Assembly: GCA_938007965.1 (NCBI GenBank)
Contig: CALLMH010000041.1
Span: 1 to 51,969 of the forward strand
Direction of reading: 5' to 3'
Origin: an uncultured Saprospiraceae bacterium
GTDB taxonomy: Bacteria; Bacteroidota; Bacteroidia; Chitinophagales; Saprospiraceae
DNA length: 51,969 bases
Position numbers and translations under genes: made by a program
Part shown: in pieces, positions 36,382-45,238 of the stretch
How the letters are laid out: every line of letters begins with the position of its first letter
Position numbering within the stretch: position 1 is the first letter of the stretch
Notes under the pieces: generated by a model
What the model saw: the letters and a program-made list of their open reading frames with translations, nothing else
Told to the model about the DNA's origin: nothing
Database searches by the model: none

Positions 36382-37113
36382 ATGAATCATAAATTAGGAT
36401 TAATAGGGTACCCGTTGTCCCACACTTTTTCGCCGAGCTATTTTGCTGAAAAATTTACAAAGCTTAATATTCAAAATTCCGAATATCTCGCATACTCTAT
36501 TGATGAGATAAGTAAGATCACGGAATTATTCAGCGAAGGCGTAACTGGGCTAAATGTAACCATACCATATAAAGAACAAGTGATCCCTTACCTAGACGAG
36601 CTGAGTGATGAAGCAAAAGAGGTAGGCGCAGTGAATACAATCAAAATCATAGACGGCCGCAGAGTCGGTTATAATACAGATGTGCACGGATTCAAAGTTT
36701 CTCTCTTAGAGCAATTGCAAGATACGGTGGTAGAACGTGCGCTGATATTAGGTAGTGGAGGCGCTTCTAAGGCAGTGAGATATGTGCTAGATAAGCTCGG
36801 TATTAAAAACGATATCGTATCAAGAAGAGAACCATACCTTACTTACGGAGAACTTAATGTAGATATTATCAATGACCATAAGTTGATCGTAAATACTACA
36901 CCGCTGGGGATGTATCCTGATGTCGATAAGTGTCCTGAGATACCGTATGAGGCATTGACAAAAAAACATTTTCTTTATGACTTGGTTTACAATCCTGAAA
37001 AAACCCTATTTTTGAGAAACGGAGAGTCGGCGGGAAGCAATGTGAAGAATGGATCCGATATGTTGATGTTGCAAGCCGAAAAATCATGGGAAATCTGGAC
37101 CGATGGATATTAG
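36382..37113 (+). CDS. aroE: Shikimate dehydrogenase
   Basis: This 243-residue protein converts 3-dehydroshikimate to shikimate with NADPH in aromatic amino acid synthesis. It shows IGYPLSHTFSPSYF for shikimate binding, NVTIPYKEQVIPYLD with the catalytic Lys, YNTDVHGF, the nucleotide-binding LGSGGASKAV, and NTTPLGMYPD. The protein is short but complete; the nucleotide-binding part is typical of compact Bacteroidota AroE. It follows the DUF4440 lipoprotein after 19 bases. Other chorismate genes are absent here. Confidence 0.94.
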   Translation: MNHKLGLIGYPLSHTFSPSYFAEKFTKLNIQNSEYLAYSIDEISKITELFSEGVTGLNVTIPYKEQVIPYLDELSDEAKEVGAVNTIKIIDGRRVGYNTDVHGFKVSLLEQLQDTVVERALILGSGGASKAVRYVLDKLGIKNDIVSRREPYLTYGELNVDIINDHKLIVNTTPLGMYPDVDKCPEIPYEALTKKHFLYDLVYNPEKTLFLRNGESAGSNVKNGSDMLMLQAEKSWEIWTDGY

Positions 37114-37183
37114 TCACTCATATTGATTTTAAAACCTTGATGTAATAGACGTATTTTCACCATAAAAATAAACAAAGCTTATA

Positions 37184-38398
37184 ATGAGCGAAATAGAGCC
37201 TTCAAACCCCATCCCCCAACTTAGCGCAAGTAACATAGACTTCACGGATACTGAGATTGCATTCTCTGCGAAGACGGACAGCGAATTGAAAAAAATGGGC
37301 AGACTATTCGGTCTGATGAATAAGAGCACATTAGTTAATATAGGGTCTAAATTGGGATTGATAGCGATCAAGCTAAGACTGCCATTCGTCGATTATTTGG
37401 TAAAGAATACCATCTTCCAACAATTCTGTGGCGGAGAAAATCTAATGGATTGTCAGAATGCAATAGATACGCTGTATAAAAATGATTCCCTTACTATTCT
37501 AGATTACGGGGCAGAGGGAAAGAGCAATGAAGAAGAACTGAATAGTGTGATGGAAGAAACTATGCGCGCGATAGAATTTGCGGCATCGAATGTCTCAGTA
37601 CCAGTTATAAGTACCAAGATAACCGGGCTGGTCGATAATGATATCCTGATCAAAGTACAGAATAAAGAAGTACTCGATTCGGGAGAACAAAGAGCTTACG
37701 ATGCACTTGTAGGTCGAATAGATAATATATGCAGTAAGGCGGCTGAGCTGAAAGTGGGTGTATTCGTAGATGCAGAAGAAAGCTGGCTACAAGATCCGAT
37801 AGATGACCTCGTGATGGATATGATGGCTAAATATAATACCGAAAGAGTCAATGTATATAATACCTATCAACTCTACAGGCATGATAAGCTAGAAGACCTC
37901 AAAGCACATCACAAAATGGCTACTGAAGGAGGGTTTCTATTTGGAGCCAAACTAGTAAGAGGCGCCTACATGGAAAAAGAAAGATCTCGAGCGGACGAGA
38001 TGGGGTATGCCTCACCTATACAACCGGATAAAAAATCAACGGATCGAGATTTTGATCTAGCGGTGGAGTATTGTGTGCGCAATCATAAGAATATAGCCTC
38101 ATGTTGTGCATCTCACAATGTAGAGAGTAATAGAAAGCAGGCCATACTTATTGATGAACTTGGACTTGATAAGGCGCATCCTCATTTTAACTTTTGCCAA
38201 TTGTATGGTATGAGTGATTATATCACATTTAATATCGGACGTGCAGGATACAATGTGGCCAAATACGTACCGTATGGCCCTATCAGAGATGTGGTGCCCT
38301 ATCTGATCCGACGTGCTCAAGAAAACTCTTCTGTGACTGGAGAGATGAGTAGAGAACTCAGTCTGATCAAAAGAGAAATAAAACGAAGAGGGATATAA
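37184..38398 (+). CDS. Proline dehydrogenase (stand-alone PRODH domain)
   Basis: This 404-residue FAD enzyme oxidises proline to pyrroline-5-carboxylate. Diagnostic PRODH motifs are VFVDAEESWLQDPI, FGAKLVRGAYMEKERSRA, NVAKYVPYGP and the C-terminal YLIRRAQENSSV. The domain is preceded by about 100 residues that resemble the N-terminal helical region of monofunctional PRODH. No P5C dehydrogenase domain or gene is attached, so the second step is encoded elsewhere. It lies between aroE and mnmE on the same strand but with gaps of 70 and 121 bases. Confidence 0.93.
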   Translation: MSEIEPSNPIPQLSASNIDFTDTEIAFSAKTDSELKKMGRLFGLMNKSTLVNIGSKLGLIAIKLRLPFVDYLVKNTIFQQFCGGENLMDCQNAIDTLYKNDSLTILDYGAEGKSNEEELNSVMEETMRAIEFAASNVSVPVISTKITGLVDNDILIKVQNKEVLDSGEQRAYDALVGRIDNICSKAAELKVGVFVDAEESWLQDPIDDLVMDMMAKYNTERVNVYNTYQLYRHDKLEDLKAHHKMATEGGFLFGAKLVRGAYMEKERSRADEMGYASPIQPDKKSTDRDFDLAVEYCVRNHKNIASCCASHNVESNRKQAILIDELGLDKAHPHFNFCQLYGMSDYITFNIGRAGYNVAKYVPYGPIRDVVPYLIRRAQENSSVTGEMSRELSLIKREIKRRGI

Positions 38399-38507
38399 GC
38401 TATGCTATCTTAATAGATGCTTCAAAAAAGATAGACTTCGATAATCTGATAATCAGTCTTGAGTATTATCCGATGCCTTACCCTGTAAATGCCAATCAAT
38501 ATTTGAT

Positions 38508-38515
38508 CATATTTG
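38508..38515 (+). promoter_or_regulatory. Possible promoter -7 element of mnmE
   Basis: CATATTTG is one mismatch from TAnnTTTG and lies five bases before the ATG of mnmE, so transcription would start at or next to the start codon. The same spacing is seen for rlmN. Confidence 0.4.
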
Positions 38516-38519
38516 TACC

Positions 38520-39926
38520 ATGAAATATAACATCACCGATACCATCATAGCATTATCCACTCCACCAGGCGCTGGGGCGATAGGGGTAATCCGTCTTTCT
38601 GGTCCAGATACAATCCGCATAGTAGACGAAGTATTCCAAGGTCGCAATCTGATGAAAGTAGAAGGCAATACAGTCCACTTCGGTAAGATCAAAGATGAGA
38701 ATGATAAGATGATAGACGAGTGTCTTGCTACGGTTTTTAGAGCACCAAGATCATATACCAAAGAGGATGTAATAGAAATCAGTTGTCATGGTTCTAGCTA
38801 TATTATAGAGCAAATCATACAATTATTTCTTAGGAAGGGAGTCCGTCATGCTGAGCGAGGAGAGTTCACTCTGCGTGCATTTATGAATGGACAATTGGAT
38901 CTCTCTCAAGCGGAAGCAGTTGCGGATCTCATAGCATCTAATAATGAAGGAAGCCACGAACTAGCCATGAAGCAGATGCGTGGAGGATTCTCTGATGAGA
39001 TTTCTGAGCTGCGCCAAGAGTTGATCGACTTTGCTGCGCTTATAGAATTAGAGCTGGATTTTGGAGAAGAGGACGTTGAGTTCGCCGATCGTGGAAGATT
39101 AGAAAAACTGGTAGCAAAGATCAAAGAGGTGATCAAACGATTGATCGATTCGTTTCATCTTGGAAATGTGATCAAGAACGGAGTAGCCACGGTAATAGCG
39201 GGGCGACCAAATGCAGGTAAATCAACATTGCTCAATGCGCTACTCAATGAAGAAAGAGCTATCGTAAGTGATATCGCAGGGACGACAAGAGATACGATAG
39301 AGGAAAGTCTGAATATCCAAGGAATCAATTTCCGACTCATCGACACCGCAGGAATAAGAAAAGCCCAAGATGCCATCGAGAAAATAGGAGTAGATAAGAC
39401 GATGGAGAAGATTTCGGAATCTACGGTAGTGATTTATGTATTCGATATTTGGGAAAGCAAACCCGAAGACCTCTGGAGTGATGTGGATAAATTTTTGGAA
39501 GGAAGCAAAGCACTCACTTCAGGAAGTAAGCAGCTATTCATTGCTAATAAGATGGATCTTAATCCTTATGTGAAACCAGAAGACTATTACAAAGACGGAC
39601 TCATCTCAGTAGAAAACCTGATAGCAACTTCTGCACTCAATAAAATGAATATCGATGCGCTCAAAGATCTGCTCTACAAGACAGTAATCGATAATCCAGA
39701 ACTCATGGATCAGACCATCGTAAGTAATAGTCGGCATTATGATTCGCTCCATAAGGCGTACGAGTCTCTGGATGCGGTGTTGAATGGATTGACTGGAGGT
39801 CTGACAGGAGATTTTATTGCTATGGATATAAGACAAGCGCTCCATCATCTTGGTGAGATTACCGGAGAGATATATACAGATGATTTATTGGATAGTATAT
39901 TTACTAGGTTTTGTATTGGAAAGTAG
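38520..39926 (+). CDS. mnmE: tRNA modification GTPase MnmE
   Basis: This 468-residue GTPase works with MnmG to make the cmnm5 group on wobble uridines. It begins with the tetrahydrofolate-binding segment TPPGAGAIGVIRLSG, contains the G1 loop GRPNAGKST (from residue 228), DTAGIR and NKMD, and ends with the invariant C-terminal FCIGK, whose cysteine is catalytically needed. The length is slightly over the E. coli enzyme. It is the last core gene before the restriction-modification island. Confidence 0.97.
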   Translation: MKYNITDTIIALSTPPGAGAIGVIRLSGPDTIRIVDEVFQGRNLMKVEGNTVHFGKIKDENDKMIDECLATVFRAPRSYTKEDVIEISCHGSSYIIEQIIQLFLRKGVRHAERGEFTLRAFMNGQLDLSQAEAVADLIASNNEGSHELAMKQMRGGFSDEISELRQELIDFAALIELELDFGEEDVEFADRGRLEKLVAKIKEVIKRLIDSFHLGNVIKNGVATVIAGRPNAGKSTLLNALLNEERAIVSDIAGTTRDTIEESLNIQGINFRLIDTAGIRKAQDAIEKIGVDKTMEKISESTVVIYVFDIWESKPEDLWSDVDKFLEGSKALTSGSKQLFIANKMDLNPYVKPEDYYKDGLISVENLIATSALNKMNIDALKDLLYKTVIDNPELMDQTIVSNSRHYDSLHKAYESLDAVLNGLTGGLTGDFIAMDIRQALHHLGEITGEIYTDDLLDSIFTRFCIGK

Positions 39927-40520
39927 GGTACACAAATTAAACTGGCAATAAACACCTAATCACATAATATTTACGTGCTACTTTTCTTATTTTCAGGGAC
40001 TAAGAATTCAAAGAGTATCTACTATTAACCAAAAGCATAAGAAGCGAAAAGATGACTCTAGCTCGTAATACAGCTTTCTCTTATTTTGGTAAGGTAAAAG
40101 CGACATTAAAACAAGCATACAAAGATGGTATACTACAAGGGTGTGAAAGCGGATCTGCATTTTGTCCACATCAATGTAGTTATTGTTCATTTTACAATGA
40201 TTTAAAAGTTAATCAATCATTGTATCTAAATAGGGTATCAAATAGAATGGAAATTCACCATTTATTTTTGACCTCTCCTTCAGTAGGAGAAACCCGTATC
40301 GAATTGAAGCACCTTTGCTTGGTGGACTAGGGTGCTGTCACGTCGCCGTGGCTCTGTAGATACATTTCGCTCTGCAAGGACAGAGATATAGCTTATTATT
40401 TCAAGGATTCAACTTAAAATAAATTATTTCAAATTTATTCTAAAATAAAAAAATGGCACAAACCATTGATTATCTGATGTTTAAGTCCGTTCAAATCAGT
40501 GTCGAACTTATTTTGTAGTA
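39927..40520. other. Boundary region between core genes and the restriction island
   Basis: No convincing gene was found over about 590 bases. A 92-codon plus-strand frame (40052-40330) contains FCPHQCSYCSF, a CxxxCxxC spacing like radical SAM enzymes, but it is short, has no neighbouring homology that I recognise, and may be a remnant or chance. Small hairpins such as CTCCT-N5-AGGAG near 40266-40280 are present. No terminator with a T-run was identified for mnmE. Confidence 0.4.
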
Positions 40521-40524
40521 ACAC

Positions 40525-40554
40525 TACTGAGTAATTTGATTGCACTACTCAGTA
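40525..40554. promoter_or_regulatory. Paired palindromic operator-like sites ahead of the restriction-modification operon
   Basis: TACTGAGTA (40525-40533) and TACTCAGTA (40546-40554) are two odd palindromes that differ only in the central base, with starts exactly 21 bp apart, or two helical turns. Seen together they also make a 12-base direct repeat with one mismatch (CACTACTSAGTA). The second lies between the -33 and -7 elements of the promoter and the first lies just upstream of -33. Position and phase suit binding of a dimeric regulator that represses the operon. Confidence 0.6.
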
Positions 40555-40570
40555 TTAAGCGCTAACTTTG
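40540..40570 (+). promoter_or_regulatory. Promoter of the type I restriction-modification operon
   Basis: TTG at 40540-40542 is separated by 20 bases from TAACTTTG at 40563-40570, an exact Bacteroidota -7 consensus. The predicted transcription start is near 40575, giving a leader of about 48 bases to the first gene at 40623. Confidence 0.7.
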
Positions 40571-40622
40571 TACTGCGGATACTAAGAAAAATAGACGCAT
40601 AAATACATAATTCAAATAATAA

Positions 40623-41198
40623 ATGAATTACAAATTAGAAAATATAGTAACCATAACATCTGGGGTTTATTTAAAACCTAGCCTGTCTGGTGACCATAAT
40701 TATCTCAATGCAAAACACTTTGATAACTATGGAAACATACAGGAAGAGTACTTTAGTTCCACTAGTAAAGTCGAGCTTACTGGACGAAACGTGGATCACT
40801 CACTACAAGATGAGGATCTATTGCTTGTTGCTAAAGGAGAAAGGAACAAGCTGTGTTACTATACCGAATCTATAGGCAAAGCGGTTGGATCATCCACGTT
40901 TATTGTGTTAAGGTGTGATAAGACTATTGTGCAACCTAAGTTTTTGTTTTGGTTAATGAACACTTCATTGATGCAAGGAAACCTCTCACGCTTGTCAAAA
41001 GGAACTCACGTGAAGTCTATATCAATAAAGGTCTTATCAAAACTAGTAGTGTCAATACCTAGCCTACACGAACAAGAGTACTTTATCAGGATGAATGATC
41101 TAATAATGCAGGAGAATAAAATACAGAAGGAGTTAATAGGACTAAAGGAGTTGTATTATGACAATTTATTAATGAATAAACTGACTAACAATGGATGA
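40623..41198 (+). CDS. Half-length type I restriction specificity subunit (single target-recognition domain)
   Basis: This 191-residue protein has one target-recognition domain and one conserved helix, about half the size of normal HsdS. Family cues are the N-terminal IVTITSGVYLKP, the run HYTES-like CYYTESIGKAVGSST, FLFWLMNTSLMQGNLSRLSK, and the repeat-ending VSIPSLHEQEYFIRMNDLIMQ with the helix that follows. It ends without a second domain and has its own start. The full-length HsdS lies at 43963, so this may be a second specificity component, a silent cassette, or an independent small specificity protein. It is the first gene of the operon. Confidence 0.8.
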   Translation: MNYKLENIVTITSGVYLKPSLSGDHNYLNAKHFDNYGNIQEEYFSSTSKVELTGRNVDHSLQDEDLLLVAKGERNKLCYYTESIGKAVGSSTFIVLRCDKTIVQPKFLFWLMNTSLMQGNLSRLSKGTHVKSISIKVLSKLVVSIPSLHEQEYFIRMNDLIMQENKIQKELIGLKELYYDNLLMNKLTNNG

Positions 41199-41304
41199 AA
41201 GTATAAATTGGAAAATTATGGATAGGAGTGCAATTTTGGGCCTAGGGATTGTTCAATAGAAATAGGAGTACGATAAGAATTGGAACTAGTATATTATAGA
41301 AAAA

Positions 41305-41724
41305 ATGACAATAGAAGAAAAACAAAAGTTAATTGCAAGCAAGGTTCATGAATCTGTGCTTGCAGAACTAAATGCAAACATGGAATTTAAGAGCGAAGCA
41401 TTAAAGGAATATTTAAAGAGCTTGCATAATGAGGATGCAGATTTAGATGAATTTTGCTTGCTTCCAAAAAATGAAAAGGGAGGTAACTGTCAGATCTTAG
41501 AAGGTAATCAATTTACTATAGAAAGTTATTCATTTGCATTGCAGAAATTTAGTTACACTAAGAAACTCAAAAGGACAGGCTTGACTGCAAGAGCTAGTAT
41601 TACGACAAATAATATCAATGGTAATTACAGTGAAGATAACTCAGAAGAAATAGTCATCAAAATTGAAAGTCAAAAGCTTGTTTCAGAATATGAAGTTGCT
41701 GACAGAATAGAAATACAAGCATGA
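41305..41724 (+). CDS. Unknown 139-residue protein preceding hsdM
   Basis: I do not recognise this protein. The N-terminal 45 residues are helical and charged (IEEKQKLIASKVHESVLAEL), the middle has LDEFCLLPKNEKGGNCQILE with two cysteines, and the C-terminal part is beta-rich (TARASITTNNINGNYSEDNS to IEIQA). It lacks signal and membrane segments. Its stop overlaps the hsdM start by four bases (ATGA), so it is translationally coupled to the methyltransferase. It might be a small controller, inhibitor or assembly factor, but nothing in the sequence proves that. Confidence 0.7.
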   Translation: MTIEEKQKLIASKVHESVLAELNANMEFKSEALKEYLKSLHNEDADLDEFCLLPKNEKGGNCQILEGNQFTIESYSFALQKFSYTKKLKRTGLTARASITTNNINGNYSEDNSEEIVIKIESQKLVSEYEVADRIEIQA

Positions 41725-43253
41725 AAACAACACAACAAGATATAAACAACATCGTCTGGAGAGCCTGTGACACTTTTAGAGGAGTAATCGATCCAGCACA
41801 GTACAAGGACTATATTCTTACTATGCTTTTCCTGAAGTATGTCTCTGACGTATGGAATGATAAGATGGACGAATATGCCCTCAAGTATGGTGGAGATAAA
41901 GAACGTGCAGAATGGGCGATGAGAAGAGAGCGATTTGTCCTACCACCACACTCTAGATTTGAGTACTTGTATGAACATAGAAACGATCCTAATATTGGTG
42001 AACTGATTAACATTGCTCTTAATGATCTGGAGGAAGAGAATAGAGAGAAGCTGAGTAGTGAGGACGGAGCCAGTATCTTTAGAAACATTGACTTCAATAC
42101 CAGTAACCTCGGTGATATAAAGGACAAGAATAAGAGACTCAAGGAGCTGATTATTGACTTTAGTCATGAAAAATTGAATCTTAGACCATCGATGCTAGAG
42201 GATATCGATGCGATTGGTAATGCTTACGAATTCTTGATCGCTCACTTCGCATCAGATGCAGGTAAGAAAGCTGGTGAGTTTTATACTCCAGGAGAGGTCT
42301 CTACACTACTGGCGAAGCTTACCAAATCTCAGCCAGGTGCTAGGATATGTGATCCTACTTGTGGCTCTGGATCTTTATTGGTAAAGGCAGCGAGAGAGGT
42401 TGGGTCCGACAACTTTTCTCTTTACGGTCAAGAAGCAAATGGCAGCACCTGGGCACTTGCTGTGATGAACATGTTTCTACATGGATATGATAATGCTACG
42501 ATCAGATGGGGCGATACGATCAACAACCCAAAACTCAAGGAAGGTGATCAGCTCATGAAGTTTGACACTGTCGTTGCCAATCCTCCATTTTCGCTAGACA
42601 AGTGGGGTGCTGAAAACGCTCATGCCGATCAATACAATAGATTCTGGAGAGGTGTACCTCCTAAGAGTAAAGGTGACTGGGCTTTTCTTTCTCATATGAT
42701 AGAGACTACTTATGAAGACTCTGGAATGGTAGGTGTAGTAGTACCCCATGGAGTACTTTTCAGAGGTAGCTCCGAAGGGAAAATCCGTCAAAAGACAATA
42801 GAAGAAAACCTACTGGATGCAGTGATAGGACTACCAGCTAATCTATTCTTCGGCACAGGTATACCAGCAGCTATTCTGATATTTAACAAAGGCAGAAAGA
42901 AGCGTACTGATGTACTCTTTATTGATGCTAGTCAAGGTTTTGACTCTGCAAAGAATCAGAATGTGATGGATGACGAGAGACATATCAAACCTATAGTAGA
43001 GACCTATGAGAAATTTAAAGCCAACAAGCTAAAACCTGGTGTGGTAGAAGATAAATTCTCTTATGTAACTACTATTGAAGAACTCACTGAAAATGAGTTT
43101 AATCTCAACATCCCACGATATGTAGACACTTTCGAAGAGGAGGCAGAAGTAGATATGAAAGCGGTAGCTGACAAGATCAAAAGCTTAGAAGCTGAACTGG
43201 CTGAAGTACAGGGTCAAATGAAGGAGTATTTATCAGAACTAAGACTAGCATAG
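41721..43253 (+). CDS. hsdM: Type I restriction-modification methyltransferase subunit
   Basis: This 510-residue N6-adenine methyltransferase is the HsdM subunit. It has an HsdM N-terminal helical domain (residues 1-160), then GKKAGEFYTPGEVS, the SAM-binding motif DPTCGSGSLL from Asp211 and the catalytic motif NPPF from Asn287. Its length is typical. It works with HsdS to methylate adenine in a bipartite target. Its start overlaps the stop of the upstream 139-residue gene; its stop is immediately followed by the ATG of the next gene. Confidence 0.97.
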   Translation: MKTTQQDINNIVWRACDTFRGVIDPAQYKDYILTMLFLKYVSDVWNDKMDEYALKYGGDKERAEWAMRRERFVLPPHSRFEYLYEHRNDPNIGELINIALNDLEEENREKLSSEDGASIFRNIDFNTSNLGDIKDKNKRLKELIIDFSHEKLNLRPSMLEDIDAIGNAYEFLIAHFASDAGKKAGEFYTPGEVSTLLAKLTKSQPGARICDPTCGSGSLLVKAAREVGSDNFSLYGQEANGSTWALAVMNMFLHGYDNATIRWGDTINNPKLKEGDQLMKFDTVVANPPFSLDKWGAENAHADQYNRFWRGVPPKSKGDWAFLSHMIETTYEDSGMVGVVVPHGVLFRGSSEGKIRQKTIEENLLDAVIGLPANLFFGTGIPAAILIFNKGRKKRTDVLFIDASQGFDSAKNQNVMDDERHIKPIVETYEKFKANKLKPGVVEDKFSYVTTIEELTENEFNLNIPRYVDTFEEEAEVDMKAVADKIKSLEAELAEVQGQMKEYLSELRLA

Positions 43254-43982
43254 ATGACTGAAAAAAAAGAATATTTAGGTGTTAAGATCATCGGCGGTGT
43301 ACTATTGCTTTATCTGTTGAGTTGGGGAGCGATAGAGTGCATCTATGAGAAACCTGAAGAAGCTGGACAATTTGGTGATCAATTTGGAGCGGTGAATGCC
43401 CTCTTTTCTGCACTTGCTCTAGCGGGTGTTATATATACCTTGATTCAGCAGCAACAAGAGATGAAAGCTCAGCGTAGGGAGTTCATGAATAGCAGGGCTT
43501 ATACTTTAGCCTACAAGCAAGTGGAGTTGATCAATAATTCAATAGAGTTTGCGATTACAGCACAATTAGATCTTAAAAAATACCATTCTGATGATTCCAG
43601 TATGACTTTTTATGAATTAAACCAGTGGCTTACTGACCCTAATAAGGATAATGTGGAGTTGGGATTAATTGCACTTGATCAACAACGTACAGCACATCAC
43701 AGTACTTTGAGAATAACCGCTAACTCATGTGATTTGTTGATCAGGTTAAAAAAAGATGGCATGTCTGATGAAGATGCTAACATTCTGTTCAATACAATTA
43801 GATATAATATTGATAAAGAAATCTGGAGACTTGTAGAGAATTTAAATGAGTTAAGTAAGACACATCCAGTTCTATATGACAGACATAGTTCTATGTTCAA
43901 AGAAAGCTTAGAGCGAATCAATCGATTCAACGAAATCTATTCGCAAATCAAAAAAGATACCGATGACATCGATGGTAAATAA
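43254..43982 (+). CDS. Two-transmembrane protein inserted in the restriction-modification operon
   Basis: This 242-residue protein has two hydrophobic segments (about 11-29 and 46-64) joined by the glycine-rich motif GQFGDQFGAVNALFSALA, then a coiled-coil helix (QQQQEMKAQRREF, 65-85) and a helical cytoplasmic domain. That motif recurs in small membrane proteins described as putative phage abortive-infection proteins, which I recall but cannot confirm here. The gene abuts hsdM without a gap and overlaps hsdS by 20 bases. Its job is likely to be an accessory membrane-linked effector or regulator of the defence operon. Confidence 0.72.
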   Translation: MTEKKEYLGVKIIGGVLLLYLLSWGAIECIYEKPEEAGQFGDQFGAVNALFSALALAGVIYTLIQQQQEMKAQRREFMNSRAYTLAYKQVELINNSIEFAITAQLDLKKYHSDDSSMTFYELNQWLTDPNKDNVELGLIALDQQRTAHHSTLRITANSCDLLIRLKKDGMSDEDANILFNTIRYNIDKEIWRLVENLNELSKTHPVLYDRHSSMFKESLERINRFNEIYSQIKKDTDDIDGK

Positions 43983-45216
43983 AACAGGATACAAGAAAAC
44001 TAAATTGGGGTGGATACCTGAGGATTGGAATACAATAAAGCTGAACAAACTAATAGAAAAGCTTGAGTCGGGTGTAAGTATAGGAGGGGAAGATAGATTA
44101 ATACGAAAGGGTGAATTAGGCGTTCTAAAGGTTAGTGCTGTAAGCTACGGAGTTTTTGATCCTACGGAAGTAAAAGTTGTTTCTAAAGAAAATGAAAAAA
44201 GGCTTAAAGCACTACCAAAAGAAGGTTCGATTCTTATTAGTAGAGCCAATACTCCAGAGTTAGTTGGAGCTACAGCTTTTGTTTATAAGAGCTACAATAA
44301 CGTTTTTCTTCCTGATAAACTATGGCAAACAATTTTTAACTCGCAAGTGAAAATAGAACCTCTTTTTGTATTCTATTCTTTAAAAACTGATAGTAATAAA
44401 TATAGAATATCAAAGTTGGCAACAGGATCAAGTGGAAGTATGAAGAATATTTCTAAGCCCTCTTTTCTATCTCTAACAATAGCCATGCCTTCTCTTCTAG
44501 AACAACAAAAAATAGCCACCATCCTCTCCACTTGGGACAAGGCTATTGACAAGCTAAGTGCCTTGATAGATGCTAAAGAAGAGCAGAAGAAGGGACTGAT
44601 GCAGCGGTTGTTGACTGGGAAAGTGAGGCTGAAGGGTTTTCATCAAGTGTGGAGAACGATGAAACTTGGAGAGGTATTCGAAGAAAGGAGAGAAACAGGA
44701 AATACAGGTTTGGAGCTGTTGTCCATTGGTTCGAAAGGAGTTTATCCTCAGTCAGAATCAAACAAGAAAGACACCTCCAATAACAACAAAGACAAGTACA
44801 AAAGAATATGCAAGGGCGACATAGGCTATAACACGATGAGAATGTGGCAAGGAAGATCCGCAATTTCAACACTAGAAGGCATTGTTAGTCCAGCATATAC
44901 TATTGTAACTCCAAAAGAAGGTCATCATGTTAGATTTTATGGATACCTTTTTCATACACCTGATCTTATTCATAGGTTCTGGAGGTATTCTCAAGGTCTT
45001 GTCGGTGATACACTTAATTGTAAGTTCAAAAGCTTTTCTAAGGTAAAAGCACTAGTTCCACCAACAGTTGAAGAACAAGAGCAAATAGCTTCTGTACTAG
45101 ATCAGATAAGCCGTGAGATCAAGACTCTTGAAAAGAAACGTGACATATTTGAACTAGAGAAGAAAGGACTCATGCAGCAATTGCTTACAGGTAAGACAAG
45201 AGTGAAAGTTAATTAA
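43963..45216 (+). CDS. hsdS: Type I restriction-modification specificity subunit
   Basis: This 417-residue protein is a full two-domain HsdS. TRD1 (about 15-180) starts LGWIPEDWNTIKL; the first central helix reads EEQKKGLMQRLLTGKVRLKG. TRD2 (about 225-385) starts WRTMKLGEVFEERRE; the second helix reads LEKKGLMQQLLTGKTRVK. The near-identical helices LMQxLLTGK are the conserved repeats that let TRDs be exchanged. The start is the ATG at 43963, overlapping the upstream gene; ATG at 43972 is also possible. Its recognition sequence cannot be deduced. Confidence 0.94.
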   Translation: MTSMVNKTGYKKTKLGWIPEDWNTIKLNKLIEKLESGVSIGGEDRLIRKGELGVLKVSAVSYGVFDPTEVKVVSKENEKRLKALPKEGSILISRANTPELVGATAFVYKSYNNVFLPDKLWQTIFNSQVKIEPLFVFYSLKTDSNKYRISKLATGSSGSMKNISKPSFLSLTIAMPSLLEQQKIATILSTWDKAIDKLSALIDAKEEQKKGLMQRLLTGKVRLKGFHQVWRTMKLGEVFEERRETGNTGLELLSIGSKGVYPQSESNKKDTSNNNKDKYKRICKGDIGYNTMRMWQGRSAISTLEGIVSPAYTIVTPKEGHHVRFYGYLFHTPDLIHRFWRYSQGLVGDTLNCKFKSFSKVKALVPPTVEEQEQIASVLDQISREIKTLEKKRDIFELEKKGLMQQLLTGKTRVKVN

Positions 45217-45238
45217 GTAGAATCAATAAAAGAATTAC

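Noticed and set aside
40052-40330. 92-codon open frame containing CPHQCSYC, a radical-SAM-like spacing
   Set aside because: Far too short for a radical SAM enzyme, has no recognisable flanking sequence and no promoter or partner; the cysteine spacing may be chance or a remnant.
39927-40520. Search for a tRNA or attachment site at the border of the restriction island
   Set aside because: No cloverleaf, no T-loop-like sequence and no direct repeat matching the far side of the window was seen; the far border is outside the window.
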